Shown: positions 34,601 through 46,066 of the stretch, in pieces
Numbering within the stretch: position 1 is the first letter of the stretch
How the letters are laid out: every line of letters starts with the position of its first letter
Source of the DNA: Glandiceps talaboti
Taxonomy: Eukaryota > Hemichordata > Enteropneusta > Spengelidae
DNA length: 64,000 nt
Direction: 5' to 3'
Assembly (NCBI RefSeq): GCF_964340395.1
Contig: NC_135564.1
Location: 11,500,391 to 11,564,390, forward strand
Position numbers and translations under genes: made by a program
The notes under the pieces: generated by a model
The model's database searches: none
The model's input: the letters and a program-made list of their open reading frames with translations, nothing else
Told to the model about the DNA's origin: nothing

Positions 34601-37600
34601 AATTGGGAAGTAGGTGAACCAAATGACTTCAATGGAGAAGAAGAGTGTGTTAATATATACGCACATAGTGGTAATAAACAAACACACACACACGCTCGCA
34701 CGCAAACGCATACATACATACATACATACATACATACATACATACATACATACATACATACATACATACATACATACATACATACATACATACTACGTAC
34801 GTACGTACATACATACATACATACATACATACATACATACATACATACATACATACATACATACATACATACATACATACATACATACATACATACATAC
34901 ATACATACATACATACATACAGACATACATACGTTCGAATTCTCATCCCCTCTCCCTCATTAGAGCCCAGTAGCAGTTAGGCGTGTTTTTGATAATTTAT
35001 AGTCGCCAATAAAATAGTACAGCAAGGGCAACACGGAAAATAAGTTGTAACGTCAGGTCTGTTGTCTTTACATTTACCCAGATATGAGTCATTATTGTGG
35101 CTCTATAAAATTCGAGGGTAATACGGCTTGCTAAAAACTCCTGGCACTTGAAGAGCTTGAAGCCTGCTAGTATTCTGATAATCTACATATGATATGTTAC
35201 AAATTCTAACTTTCTGTTTCACCGTAATTGCCTTTGACGTCACACTAACACTCGTTTAATGAAACTCATTTAGTACAAAAAGTTGCTTCATGGGTCTTAG
35301 CAGACATGAGATGTGTACTATGCATATTCATGACTCCTATAAGGTTACCACCGAAAGAACAATAAAGCCGCAAAAGCGTTTCAAGTTAGTGTTTCTTGGC
35401 AATCTGGCGAATTCTACGTGAGGTGTAGTCTCGCTGCCAGACTTATGACTATCGTCCCTTAGCTTTGTAAGGCTCACGAAGGAGTGAGAAGTGAGGGACT
35501 TAGTCGGGACTAAAGTCCCGTATTTCTCGCGGCTTCGCCGCTCGAGGCGCACTTCGTACGCCTTACAAAGCTATAAAGGTACAATAGTCAGGAGTCGAGT
35601 CTGTTAGCGAGACTATGTTAAAGGATATCATGAAACGACTCTCCGGAACTCAACATTTATAAAAAATCATTTATTTCCTGGGTAGCGTTCCCCATTTCTA
35701 CATTACATTATCCGTTGAAGGTGCTTTAAAAGGCAACAAAGATTGAGAAGTAATTTCGTTCTATCTGCTTTATTCACAATCGTTCACCACCCCAGCATTG
35801 TGCAACTTCTGTCAAAATAAGAGAAATAATGGTTTTCTCAAGTTAACCACGAATCATCACCTATGTGCACAGTGGGTAAATAATTCTGGGCATGGTACAA
35901 CTAGATGCCGATGTAACCGACAGCATTAGTGTCTGTATTCTGTTGTTTCTATATTTTCAGGTCGAGTTAAGTAGAAACAACATAATAAAATCCGCACCTT
36001 ATCAACGCGTGCACTGTTTACTTTCCTTTTGACACATTCATAACATGTTCATTTTATTGTATATAGATGGCACATGGAATGATATCAACTGTGGCGACAA
36101 ACTTCCTTTCATCTGTAAGAAATTCAACCACACCACAGAACCAATCACCTATCCACAAACAACACCGATGCCAGGACCATGTCCTACAGGATGGAAGGAA
36201 TTTAATGATAGATGTTATAGCTTTCATGGTATGGACGGAGTTATCGACCAATCAGATTGGCTAGCGGCAAGAAACGTCTGCAGAGGTCTAGGTGGTGATT
36301 TAGTGACAATTCACAACCAAGGAGTACAATGTAAGGACATTTGCATAATAGCGCCCGCTAGTGTTTTTAGATACGTGGCAAGTATACCTATGAGCCGACA
36401 TGTTTTATCATGCTGCGTAATTACAGCATCCCTTTGCCTTTCTTTAGTTTGAACGTTTATCTACTTTTACTTTGAAGTACAAGATATCAATATGGATCAC
36501 TACCTAACTCGTGGTCTCATTCCTTATGATGTTACAGATTTTCACTTACAGGGTCAGTCTCTGATTCTGATGTATATATCTTGCATATGATACAAAGGTG
36601 TTCAAGGGGATTTTCTGTTAGACAGACTGTGATATGTTTAACTGGTCAGAAGATTCCCTGTTGAAATTTCATCCTGGGAAGTGTGGGGCAATGAGAATTA
36701 GAAGGTCAGACGTCAATGAAAGGGCATATACCATTGGTCATGATAAACACTAGACTGTCGACAGTCGTTCGTGCCTTTTTTGCTACGACGGTTTCATCTA
36801 AAACAAAGTCGTCGCCTCACTCCCTAGCACTGGATACTAATGCGTACTGATAGGAACTGCGATGATTGCCGAAGGAATTAGTGGTCTCTGAACCAAGTGT
36901 ACAGTCCTTTGAGCGACGACTTGATAAACTGTGAAAAAAACATACAAATTTGACATTGACTCTCAACCATTAACTTTAGACATTAATATACACTCAACGC
37001 GGTATATGGCTGACAACGAACTGATTTAGAGGCTGGAAGGCTAGTATCAGAATCTTTCCTGCATATTCCTGTATATTCACCAGTAGATGGTTTCGTTTAT
37101 TTGCCGCCATTTTACATGATTTGCATAGTAGCTGTTTTATACAGCAACATACAACTTACAACATACAACTCATAGACTATGTCACTAACACTAGAATAAT
37201 TTCAAACCTGCCTACATTAATCAATTGCTAAATTTTGTTTTAGGCAATGGGCAATCAAATAGATAATGAAAGCAAATACTTTCGATGTTATTCTTCAGCC
37301 AGCACTTAATTTTTTTTACCTGTCTTTGTATTAGCATTACTCTCGCTCTCTCTCTTTCTTTCAGCCTTCATTGTAACACAGATACGGTACTCAAAAGTGA
37401 GTCTATGGATTGGCCTGAGTGATGTTGGTGTCGTAAATACATTTAGATGGACAGATGGATCCCCAGTTGATTATCAAAATTGGGGACCTGGTCAACCAAG
37501 TTATCATTATACTGTAAGTAACCTTTGACTTTGAAGTAATAAAACAAATATAGAGGTTCACCGTTTTGTTTTCAAGGAAATCACCATTTTCTATATTTCC

Positions 37601-40600
37601 CCATAGAGTTAACACCATAGTTGGCGGCCATATTGGATTCTAAAATGCCTTAAGTTGGCTTATATAATTTTGACCTATCTCTTTTTTTTTAAATGTGTAG
37701 ACATGTACAGGTCGAAACCCTTTATCATTACTTCCCAGGTGTATACTAATGGCAGGGATGTTAACTCAATGGCAGTAGTTGTGTGCACAGTTTTCTTTTT
37801 TTTTCAAGTTTACTGATTATATCAATATATGATTGGCTGTTTCGGACCTGCCTGATTGTTAACTTCAATTTTCTAGGCGCAAGGCGTTGAAACTACGAAT
37901 AATAATTACGGAGCTGGTCAATGGCGTCATGTTGAATCGACAGATTTGAAAGGTTGGATTTGCCAGGGAAAGAAAGGTAGGGACTAGCTATCCTGTTTAA
38001 GGAGCTTGCTACATGATAGAGACTGTCTTCTCGACGTGTGTTTTACTGCTACTGATGATCAGTAAGCCACACCCCAAAGCTATTATCAAAATACCAACAA
38101 GTTAAAATGCGCATAATTACATGTAAATTATCATGCTTCGTGTATTGCACGTGGGGTCAACGTTCAATGTCACTATTCAAACGGTCTGACGTATGTCCTC
38201 ACTCCCCACTGCGACCAATCAGGTTACGGGAATATTCTGAAATTGTAATATCGACTTGATATCGTTTGTAACACAAGCTGAGAAGACAAAAGCTATCGGA
38301 GTCAGAGTCATCGCTGTAAACAGTCTAGGTAAGAACTGGAAGTAAAACAACAGTTACACAGAGTAACTCTTAACAATTGTAAATACCTTTTCGCATTCAA
38401 TTCTAAATAAGTTGTCTGTCATGTTTCACTAAGTCCGGGACTCGAATAGTATCACTCTGCAAATATTGAAGAAAAAAAACACTGAAAAATACACTCTTTG
38501 TTAGAGAAGTATTGTAATAATTATGTTTAATTTCACGAATAAGATGCATATTAATTTGATTTCCAAACTCTTTGCTGTCAACTTAATCATATAGATGTCG
38601 ACCCAATAAATCCTGCACCAAACCCCACCGAAGACCCATGTTTACCAGGTTATATTCACTACCATGAAAGCTGCTACAAAGTGTCCTCCACCTACCAAAC
38701 ACACAGTATAGCTGAAGCCCAGTGTAAGGCTGACGGTGCAATCCTAGCAAATATAATGAATGTTTATGAGCAGGCTTATCTTGATTTATTGATGTACGAA
38801 GAAAACACACCATTGTGGATTGGTTTGGCTTACAACCAGGAGGTGTGTATTAGTCAAATTAAGTTGAGAATTATACCCACAACTCTGTCAACAGAAAAAT
38901 ACGATTTTAGATATGATATCTACCACAAAAGAGAAAACATTGACGTCCTCCAGTTAAAACTTGTGATATGCTATGGAATATCTGTACATTGGATATGACT
39001 TTCCACATTTTTCAAAATCATACAAACTTTCGAATACTGAACGATTTGTGTACTGTTAACAAATTAGAGTTCTCGAATATTGTAAGACCCTGTAGATGAT
39101 AATGATTTTCCTTGCCAAGTGTTTTTTTGTTTATTTAACAATCAATATATATATAACCATCGCCATGAGCGGTGCATGTTCGAACTGATAAAATGTCCAG
39201 TCGTTCTGTAGGCGGGGTTTCACGACAGAAAAGAATGCATCACATACATCTATTCGTGTAAAGTATGTGTTGTCTACTGCTTTCAATAATAATGTTATAT
39301 TGGTATCTAGTCATTTTTGACCGGTATATCCATACAAGATGTATATAACCTTAAACCACTAGCTGTTTTGCCAAATATAGAACTTGCAAGCCCGCCATGT
39401 TGAATGTTGCATCGTGGGAAATGTGATAATTAATACTAATCAAATAGTATTGTAAACAATAATATTACATTGTTCTAACCAATAATCAATTCATATTTAG
39501 CCTGACCAGTGTGGGAGGTTTATTTGATCGGTAGCTCCAAATAAGATATTACAATAACAACAGATAATCCCACAGTCCTTTGCGTCTGAGCATGCTCAGT
39601 CTGGATTGTAAGTTCCCTACTGTATGGTTTCAAAGTTGTTCGTTCTTGATAATGTTTTAACAGCAGCACAACCGACTGAAAAATTGATAATAATTTATCG
39701 ATAGTATGGCAAACGTTTTACATTTGTTATTCATAGAAAGGTGAATATAAATGGCTTAATGGTGCCCCTGTATGGTATACCAACTGGGCAGTAGGTGAAC
39801 CAAGTGGTAGTCCAAACGATGGTTGTGTAAAAGCTACAATGGATGGTTGGGATGATACCGATTGTAATGCCTTTGTTCGGTACGTTTGTAAAATTCCTCT
39901 TGGTAAGTACTCTGTTTTTGCTTTTTACAGTTTATTTTATATGGATGATCATTGTGTATTCATTTTGGATTTTCAACTTTAAATACACCTCGACTATGTT
40001 TTTCTACTAGAAAAAAGCAACGTGAATAACACATGCCACGTCCGTGTCTGTAACTCATCTATTGTAGACGATTAAAAAGTGTGTGAAGTGTTTGTTACTG
40101 TACTTTTTTGGCAATATAAACACAGACTGGGTCGATGGGCCTCCTGGGACTTAGGAGACATACATGTGGATTATATGAACTCTGAATATTCGTGTTTCCT
40201 ATACCTAAGTGCTTATTACTTCACTAAGACCAATAGTCATGAATATTCGGTGTTTATCTAATAGATTGTAAGTCTGCCAAGCCCGAACATTATGAGAGAA
40301 ATGAATGTGAAATATTCTGAAGATTCACTTTCGTGTATCTTGGTAACAGCGCAATACTTTTGCGTTTTGAAATCAGAAAACAACTCTTCAGAACCGAAAG
40401 TTTAAGAAAATACCTGCATTTCCTGGATTGGTATGCCCTTTAAAAACAGTACACTTCCAATAATTTGAAGGCATTTTCACGATTTTGTACATTGCCACTT
40501 TTAGTTCCGCCACCAACAACACCGGATTACGTGAAGGGAACCTGTCCAACTCAAGATTGGTACGAGTACGGGCCAGATTGCTATCTCTTCGGCGGGAAAT

Positions 40601-42612
40601 ATGCAAGCGTAGATGTTCTAACGGCACAGTTTGAATGCAGGAAAAGAGGTTCTGATTTGGTCAGTATCCACCATCAACAAGAAAATGAATTCATTTACCA
40701 CCAGATAAAAGATTCTGGAGATATTTGGATTGGATTGATTGAAGGATATAGTAAGTCCAGCCAAAACTTGTAACTATAAGTTGCACACTTTGGTTTTGCC
40801 TTTAAAGCGCATTTTAAAGCTGGCCTATGTGGGCCAAATTCCATATATTATTATTCATCATAACATTCATAGTAAGTGACATGACTTTAGTAAGTTCTAT
40901 CATGGTAAGCAAATGTTATATGATGGCCCACAAGTATTTTAATTTAGCGACGACACAATTGTTGGCCACTTTAGTGTAATCTTTATGGTCGAGTTATGTG
41001 GTGATGGTAGCTCTAACGTGAGAACATTTTCGCAAATGCAAGCGTAGATAGACCTTCACAGTGCCACCTATGATGTACGCCACCTATATTTACACCCATC
41101 TGTGTTTTACACACCAAACCGTGTATTCCTCAGATCTCTATGACCCTAACAATTTGTCGGCACTATAGTCTCAAGGTCATACAGAGAGGTCTGAGTTGTG
41201 AATAATATGTAACTAGAGACCAGCTAAAGCTAGCTAGCAAAAGAGAAGGAACCATCATCTCGACACTGAGATGATCAACCTAGCTACGAATAAACACTAA
41301 AGAACTCAGAAAGACTACCACAGATGCGACATAATAACTTAGGCAGATTAAATACTGCTCTTTTATTATATTTAAATGAGCTATGTAAAGAAAGGATACA
41401 AGAAGAGTTTAAAATGTATGATTTTCAACTTTTTGATCATTATATACCAATTACTAGTAAACATCAGGTTTCTGTCTATTAACCTAATTAACCCATTTTT
41501 TGTCAAGATGGTTTTAGATGGGCCGATGGTTCTCCAATACAATACACTAACTGGGACATAGGGGAACCATCAAGCAGTGAAGAGTGTGTGGCTATGTCAA
41601 GATTACACGGACGATGGTTTGACGCCCACTGTTCTGATTATAATTACAAAGGCTATGTTTGTAAAGTACCCAAAGGTATGATACAACCAGAATCAATATT
41701 CTGTTGAAAGTACGGTCAATGCAACATCATCATAATAGGGAACTTGCAATCCAGACTGAGCATGCTCAGACGCAAAGGACTATGGGATTTCCTGTGGTTA
41801 TCGTAATACCTAATCTGGAGCTACCAATAAAATAACCCCTCTACAATGATCAGGGAGACTATGAATTGATCAGCTGTGGTAAAAAACAATGTAACATTAT
41901 TGTTTACAATACTATTTGAGTAGTATTTATTATGACATTTCCCATGATGCAACATTCAAAATGGCGGGTTTGCAAGTTCCCTATTGGGCCGACAGTCGAT
42001 TTCTTTATGTTAACAATGCCGCTCCGTGAGAGTCGGTGTGCCCATTCATAAGTCTGTAGTCATTGCGTTTGTGTAACTGCAACGCAACCTGCTTCACAAA
42101 AGGGTGTCAATCAAGGTTACCATAAATAATATACTGGTATCCCAGGTAACAAACAGAGTGTCCGAGACTTATTCAAATCAATGTCTCCGGCAAATAAACC
42201 ATGTATGAGAGTGTTGCATTGTAACATTCTATATGTACCCAAAATAGCTATCATTGATACACGTTACAAGTATTTTCAATGAAACAGCCACAAAGCAGCA
42301 GAGGCAAAGAATGTTTGTTTGTTTTTTTAATTTTAAACAACGGATATATATTACACACAACTGACCAGATTGAAACTGAAAATGCCTCCATAGACACGGC
42401 ATACGTTTGACCCAAATCAAATCAATTCTGCCCAAACCCCCATTGTATGTGCGTACTGAATTGTACAGAAATCAATCCAGTTATTTAGGTAATGTGTACA
42501 TAGACACATACATGTACAGAAAGACAGATGTACGTACATACATACATACATACATACATACATACATACATACATACATACACACACACACGGACGGACG
42601 GACGGACGGACG

Positions 42613-42660
<48 letters not shown>

Positions 42661-43151
42661 TCAGTACAACAACAACTTCCTGTAAGCCATGCTTGGGGAT
42701 ACTCAACTAATGATGTGATTCTACATGAGTATAAAGCATCACTAAAGAACATGATACCATTAAATTGTACTTTGTGATAGAGTTACTAGTTCTGTTTAAT
42801 CTTCCAGTCGTACCAACTGAACCACCGACAACAACATCACCGAGAACTACACCAGAGACGATCGAAGACAGTAGTAATGGTTGGTCATACTTAATTTGTA
42901 CAAGTCTGAGTATCTTTGTATTTGCTTGCTTTTGTTTTGATATTCCAAATTGTCGTCTGGTTGATTTAGTTGGCGTGCTTTGCCACTTGAATTTTTCACC
43001 ATTGTAATTCGATATATGAAGTTATGTCATTTACTCTCCTCACCAAGGCCATACAATTAGTAATACATTACAGTAGTGTTAATTTGTCAAATATATTACA
43101 TACGGACTTACAGACAGACAGACACTTAGACACACATACGTGCAAATACAC

Positions 43152-43185
<34 letters not shown>

Positions 43186-43246
43186 TACATACATACATAC
43201 ATACATACATACATACATACATACATACATACATACATACATACAT

Positions 43247-43277
<31 letters not shown>

Positions 43278-43836
43278 TACATACATACATACATACATAC
43301 ATACATACATACATACATACATACATACATACATACATACGTACGTACGTACGTACATACAGTGCCAATAGATATGATATTAGTTTCATTCATCGAAAGA
43401 AAGAGATGTTGGAGTCGTAAGAAGGCTGAAGACGTCAATCAAAGCATAAATGATAAATAATACCTGTATGATGAATTGATGTTTTATCGTATCAACATTA
43501 TCATCATCATCATCATTTATTCATAATTATTATTATACAGATATCAACATTCCTGCAGTTATTCTCTTCACTGAGGCCATTGTTCTGGTTATAGTTGCCA
43601 TTGGCGTGTTAATATGGTGCGTATTCAAAAGACAGTCAAAAGCTGGTGGAGGCGGAGACTTTTACAATACCGGTTTGGAAAAGGGGAATAATTTTGACAA
43701 CACGCTGTACTCTGGTGGTAGCTACACACCGTCAACTTCAGCATCGCCTGTTGGGATGGAGCCTACCTATTCTAACACCAGACATGAGCTGCGTGATGTA
43801 GAAGCAGATGCACGCCATTTTGTAAGCATTGCGTAA
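28730..43836 (+). CDS. Gene C: complete mannose-receptor-like protein, signal peptide + five CTLDs + TM + tail
   Basis: Spliced model: 28730-28769, 29773-29882, 30587-30720, 31464-31513, 32659-32841, 33319-33527, 33934-34001, 34570-34670, 36067-36330, 37365-37513, 37877-37976, 38595-38842, 39737-39902, 40505-40750, 41508-41675, 42808-42879, 43541-43836 (TAA). This is 2604 nt, or 867 residues. All junctions are GT..AG and keep frame. The ATG opens MTENFLHIIVCFALC, a probable signal peptide split at the same codon as in B. CTLD2 has the full EPN/WND set. CTLD3 has lost two normally paired cysteines. The tail contains NFDNTLYS, close to the FENTLY internalisation signal of vertebrate mannose receptor. 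The gene is the longest in the window because introns carry MITEs and long repeats. A cell-surface glycan-uptake role is inferred. Confidence 0.88.
29203..29278. repeat. (CAAT)n microsatellite
   Basis: CAAT/AATC repeats lie in the first intron of gene C. Confidence 0.96.
29344..29458. repeat. Two spaced copies of CCAGGTTAACCAGGGACGT
   Basis: CCAGGTTAACCAGGGACGT at 29345 recurs as CCAGGTTGACCAGGGACGT at about 29440, with CGAACCTCG-type sequence between. This is a small local duplication in intron 1 of gene C. Confidence 0.6.
29773..32841 (+). CDS. Gene C CTLD1
   Basis: Exons 29773-29882, 30587-30720, 31464-31513 and 32659-32841. Visible are CPVGWIKYEDNCFK, ALYFCQSMNADLASFHSQEE, FWYGLNDIEEDGG, VWSDGSNVTYLNWSPGEPY, GWGIWPC and SFVCKI. 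EPY occurs and WND is absent. The third exon is 50 nt against 44 nt in the paralogues, a two-codon insertion. Confidence 0.9.
30242..30387. mobile_element. Diverged short copy of the foldback MITE family
   Basis: The left end GTGGACAAATGAATGAGAAG and the right end CTCATCCACATGGCCAATTT are degenerate inverted repeats of the same type as the copies at 25186 and 53390. Confidence 0.5.
30928..31023. repeat. Compound (CG)n/(TCTG)n/(TG)n microsatellite
   Basis: A CGCGCGCG run is followed by TCTG and GTGTGCGCG units. The alternating purine-pyrimidine CG blocks are potential Z-DNA. Another (TGTC)n tract lies at 31611-31658. Confidence 0.93.
33319..36121 (+). CDS. Gene C CTLD2, with complete EPN/WND signature
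   Basis: Exons 33319-33527, 33934-34001, 34570-34670 and the start of 36067-36330. Visible are [75 protein letters not shown] and PFICKK. The first exon is very close to gene A 3486-3694 even at silent sites. All calcium ligands of a mannose-type CTLD are present. Confidence 0.91.
34680..34931. repeat. (CA)n and long (CATA)n microsatellite
   Basis: CA repeats start 9 bases after the exon 34570-34670 donor and pass into about 220 bp of CATA with a TACGTACGTACG interruption at 34795-34808. Confidence 0.97.
35426..35615. mobile_element. 190-bp foldback element
   Basis: TAGTCTCGCT...AGACT...GACTATCGTCCC..TAGCTTTGTAAGG at 35426-35473 is mirrored by CCTTACAAAGCTA...AATAGTC..AGTCTGTTAGCGAGACTA ending at 35615. 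The GC-rich loop holds smaller hairpins (GGGACTTAGTCGGGACTAAAGTCCC and CGCGGCTTCGCCGC-like). It has no ORF and lies in a gene C intron. Confidence 0.75.
36180..37976 (+). CDS. Gene C CTLD3, lacking the second conserved disulphide pair
   Basis: This is the second part of exon 36067-36330 plus 37365-37513 and 37877-37976. Visible are [64 protein letters not shown] and WICQG. At the place of TCV...NC in paralogues the last exon reads AQGVETT...WRHVES, so both cysteines are replaced. QPS is not a calcium motif. Splice sites and phase are intact. Confidence 0.85.
38595..39902 (+). CDS. Gene C CTLD4
   Basis: Exons 38595-38842 and 39737-39902. Visible are CLPGYIHYHESCYKV, AEAQCKADGAILANI, EQAYLDLLMY, PLWIGLAYNQE, YKWLNGAPVWYTNWAVGEPS, CVKATMDGWDDTDC and YVCKIP. 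EPS/WDD are partial motifs. The intron contains an inverted-repeat element at 39380-39617. Confidence 0.9.
39380..39617 (-). mobile_element. MITE copy 1 (Tc1/mariner-like, TA target duplication)
   Basis: The ends GAACTTGCAA and TTGTAAGTTCCC are inverted repeats flanked by TA on both sides. Its reverse complement matches 41738-41981 along most of its length, for example the block TGAGCATGCTCAGTCTGGAT against ATCCAGACTGAGCATGCTCA. Non-coding. Confidence 0.78.
40505..41675 (+). CDS. Gene C CTLD5
   Basis: Exons 40505-40750 and 41508-41675. Visible are CPTQDWYEYGPDCYLFGG, AQFECRKRGSDLVSIHHQQE, DIWIGLIEGY, FRWADGSPIQYTNWDIGEPS, ECVAMSRLHGRWFDAHC and GYVCKVP. EPS/WFD partial motifs. The second exon resembles gene A 11026-11196. 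Intron 40751-41507 has nothing recognisable. Confidence 0.9.
41738..41981 (+). mobile_element. MITE copy 2 (inverted relative to copy 1)
   Basis: The 244-bp element has ends GGGAACTTGCAA and TTGCAAGTTCCC, perfect 12-bp terminal inverted repeats flanked by TA at 41736-41737 and 41982-41983. It includes GACTGAGCATGCTCAGACGC. Non-coding; lies in the stalk intron of gene C. Confidence 0.85.
42533..42660. repeat. (CATA)n(CACA)n(CGGA)n(CAGA)n compound microsatellite
   Basis: Four related tetranucleotides occur in sequence, about 150 bases before the stalk exon of gene C. Confidence 0.97.
42808..43836 (+). CDS. Gene C stalk, transmembrane helix and cytoplasmic tail with FDNTLY
   Basis: The stalk exon 42808-42879 is Thr/Pro-rich (VVPTEPPTTTSPRTTPE). 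Exon 43541-43836 encodes NIPAVILFTEAIVLVIVAIG..IWCVF, a helix with one Glu, then KRQSK and a tail containing NNFDNTLYSGGSYTPSTSAS and ending FVSIA. FDNTLY matches the F-x-N-x-x-Y mannose-receptor uptake motif. The gene D tail shares NFDNxL[YF]S and TSASP. Confidence 0.89.
43104..43352. repeat. (CAGA)n, (CA)n and (CATA)n microsatellite
   Basis: Alternating blocks of CATA and CA repeats, with a TACGTACG end near 43338-43356, lie between the stalk and membrane exons of gene C. A short (CAT)n run follows at 43499-43517. Confidence 0.97.
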
Positions 43837-43974
43837 ACAGTGCATGCTATGTGTACAGTGACAGGACTTCCACTAGTCACAAGAGTTTTTATATAAGCCA
43901 TCAGTTTGATCAAAGTAAGGGCGCTTTTTAGGCACCGGCAGAGTGTCGTATTTTAGGGAACCTTCACTTCAGCA

Positions 43975-43980
43975 ATTAAA
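43975..43980 (+). terminator. Weak poly(A)-signal candidate of gene C (ATTAAA)
   Basis: This is a variant hexamer 139 bases after the stop. No canonical AATAAA is obvious in the first few hundred bases. Confidence 0.25.
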
Positions 43981-44129
43981 AGGGGAGTTCGGTTCTCGGG
44001 AAGGCCACGTAATATATTAGTAAATGAGATTAGGAAAGTGTCACAATTGTATTTGCCTATTGTATTGGATAATTTAGCATGATAGTGTGATTTTGGCATC
44101 TCATTGCTGCCTCCGGTACTGCATGTCAC

Positions 44130-44460
44130 TGCTGCTACTTTGGTTATGGTTAGGTATCACGATATCAAACCATATCAATCAAATCGCTGCTTATAACCAT
44201 GTAGTGAATTAATTATAAGTTATGATGTGAGGATACAAGTGGGGTCTCACAGGGGTAAACGAGTTAGGTGGCTATTAGGGAGAGTGCCGTGGAGATTTAG
44301 ATGTTCCCATTTAATGTGTGTTGGTTAACGGTCTGTCCCTAAGCTCAGCCAATGAGAGCCGAACATAGTTAGTCTAAATATAGTGAATTCACACACATTC
44401 ACTACGGTGGTAGTAGTTTGGAGATAACCAATTTAGAACTTTCAACATATTGGCAGCAGT
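44130..44460. repeat. Diverged dispersed repeat (copy 1)
   Basis: It shares ordered blocks with 53031-53390: GTTATGGTTAG, ATATCAAACCAT..CAATCAA, AACCATGTAGT, a CCAATGAGA block, TTCACACAC and CACTAC.G.GGTAGT. A shorter relative is 57795-57990. There are no coding marks, so it could be an old LTR or SINE piece. Confidence 0.5.
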
Positions 44461-44548
44461 GGGATTAAGTCCTTTAAAACACTGATTTTGAGACTAGCGT
44501 CCTTTTTCATATCTGACGTCGACAGTATTTAAACTATGTATTTTAAAA

Positions 44549-44706
44549 GTTTCAAAAGGGGAGGGTCATGTTTTAGAAAAAGGAAATTGTTGAGTGAGCT
44601 GCTCTTTAGCACGACGAAATTGGGGTAGGTCATATTTTACGCACTACCCGTGATTGATTTCTCCCTGCTCCCCCCTCCCCACACGTATTACTGAAGGCTC
44701 CTTAAG
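44549..44706. repeat. GC-rich mini-repeat block (copy 1)
   Basis: It contains GGGGAGGGTCATGTTTTAGA, a second degenerate unit GGGTAGGTCATATTTTACGC and the tail CTCCCTGCTCCCCCCTCCCC. The same modules recur near 53769-53900, 58330-58450 and 59385-59495. Confidence 0.65.
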
Positions 44707-45332
44707 CAACATACTCTATCTGATACTGATGATCCCCCCTATAATTACTCCAGACGCCCTCATCTACTCGGTCATGTCTTAGGTGAAGAAAAACAAATTC
44801 GACGTAAATATGGTAAAGGAGCATTAGTCATTTAAACAAGATATGTTCATTGATTTGTTATAATATATGATAATCGTAACAACTTTATCTAAGAAACGGT
44901 TTCTTTTTTTCAATGTTACTCCTCTTTACAGTATTATTCGCGTTTTATTCACAAAATATTATGTGGTTCCAAATGAAACTAGCGCATGTTTCTACAATTC
45001 CTTGACGTACACGACATTTTGGGACAGTCTCTAACAACTGCCGTATAGTTACAAAAAGATAGTAGATTAATTCGTCAAATATTACATTTTCTTATTCAAG
45101 AACGTAATATTGTAGTCCCGTATCCTTCAAGGCTTTGACAAGAGTGTTAGTTTGCAAACATTGACATACTTGCGAGTAAAACACGGGTTTGGGGCTTAGA
45201 AATGAATTTGTAGTTGTCGCTTTGTAGATTCGAGTATGTTATCCATAAAAAGAAATATACCCAAATACTAGCAAACCTGCTAGAAAGATGACACGTTACT
45301 GTTTTGCCTCCCGTTTTCTATCATTCCTGTTT

Positions 45333-45337
<5 letters not shown>

Positions 45338-45364
<27 letters not shown>

Positions 45365-45388
45365 CTTGTTGTTGTTCTTGTTGTTGTC
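45338..45388. repeat. (TTG)n microsatellite
   Basis: TTG repeats with two TTC interruptions. Confidence 0.95.
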
Positions 45389-46037
45389 TTAAGGCAGTCA
45401 TTGTACTTGAATATTAGTTATACATCATATTTTAATACAGTTTTTACGCATTGTTTTTTTTACATTTGATACTCCAATGAATTCATTCTTGGTATATTTT
45501 CAAAATATAATTTTTTTTATTACAAATTGCTTTATCCATAATGAATTTCACTGACGCTATACAGCACCTCATCGTCATCCTTCCCCTACAATGGGGCCCC
45601 AGCGACTAATCTCATGCGAAAAACGTTTGGAAATGAGTGCATTCAAATGTTATGAAATCTACGTGTCGTAGGAAATTAGGGCAAACATATTGTAAAGTGT
45701 GAGATGTTCTTGTTTTAGAAACTTATGGTACATATTGTACGCGTATAATTACTTAGTCAACATGGATTGGCATTATGTTACACGACCTCATAGTGGTAAT
45801 TAAAACCACAACCCTCTTTACAAACCCTCTTTACCGTACTATCCAAGATGTCCAGAAGAATAGAACTACCCTAGGTACTTGCCGTCCAGAATATGTGGAT
45901 ATCAAGCTTACAAAACAATATGTTTTGTTTTGCGATATCCGTGACTTTTGTGTTGTCGTTCGATCGATTGACTTTCCACGTTTTTTTCATGGTAAAAACG
46001 TATTTACAATTCACGCCATGCTGATCATAATTTACGG

Positions 46038-46066
46038 TTCAATTCAATTCAATTCAATTCAATTCA
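46038..46066. repeat. (TTCAA)n pentanucleotide repeat
   Basis: About six TTCAA/AATTC units in the C-D spacer. Confidence 0.9.

Noticed and set aside
34708-34931. Possible CRISPR-like array
   Set aside because: The regular spacing is a plain tetranucleotide microsatellite with no spacers, in an animal intron.
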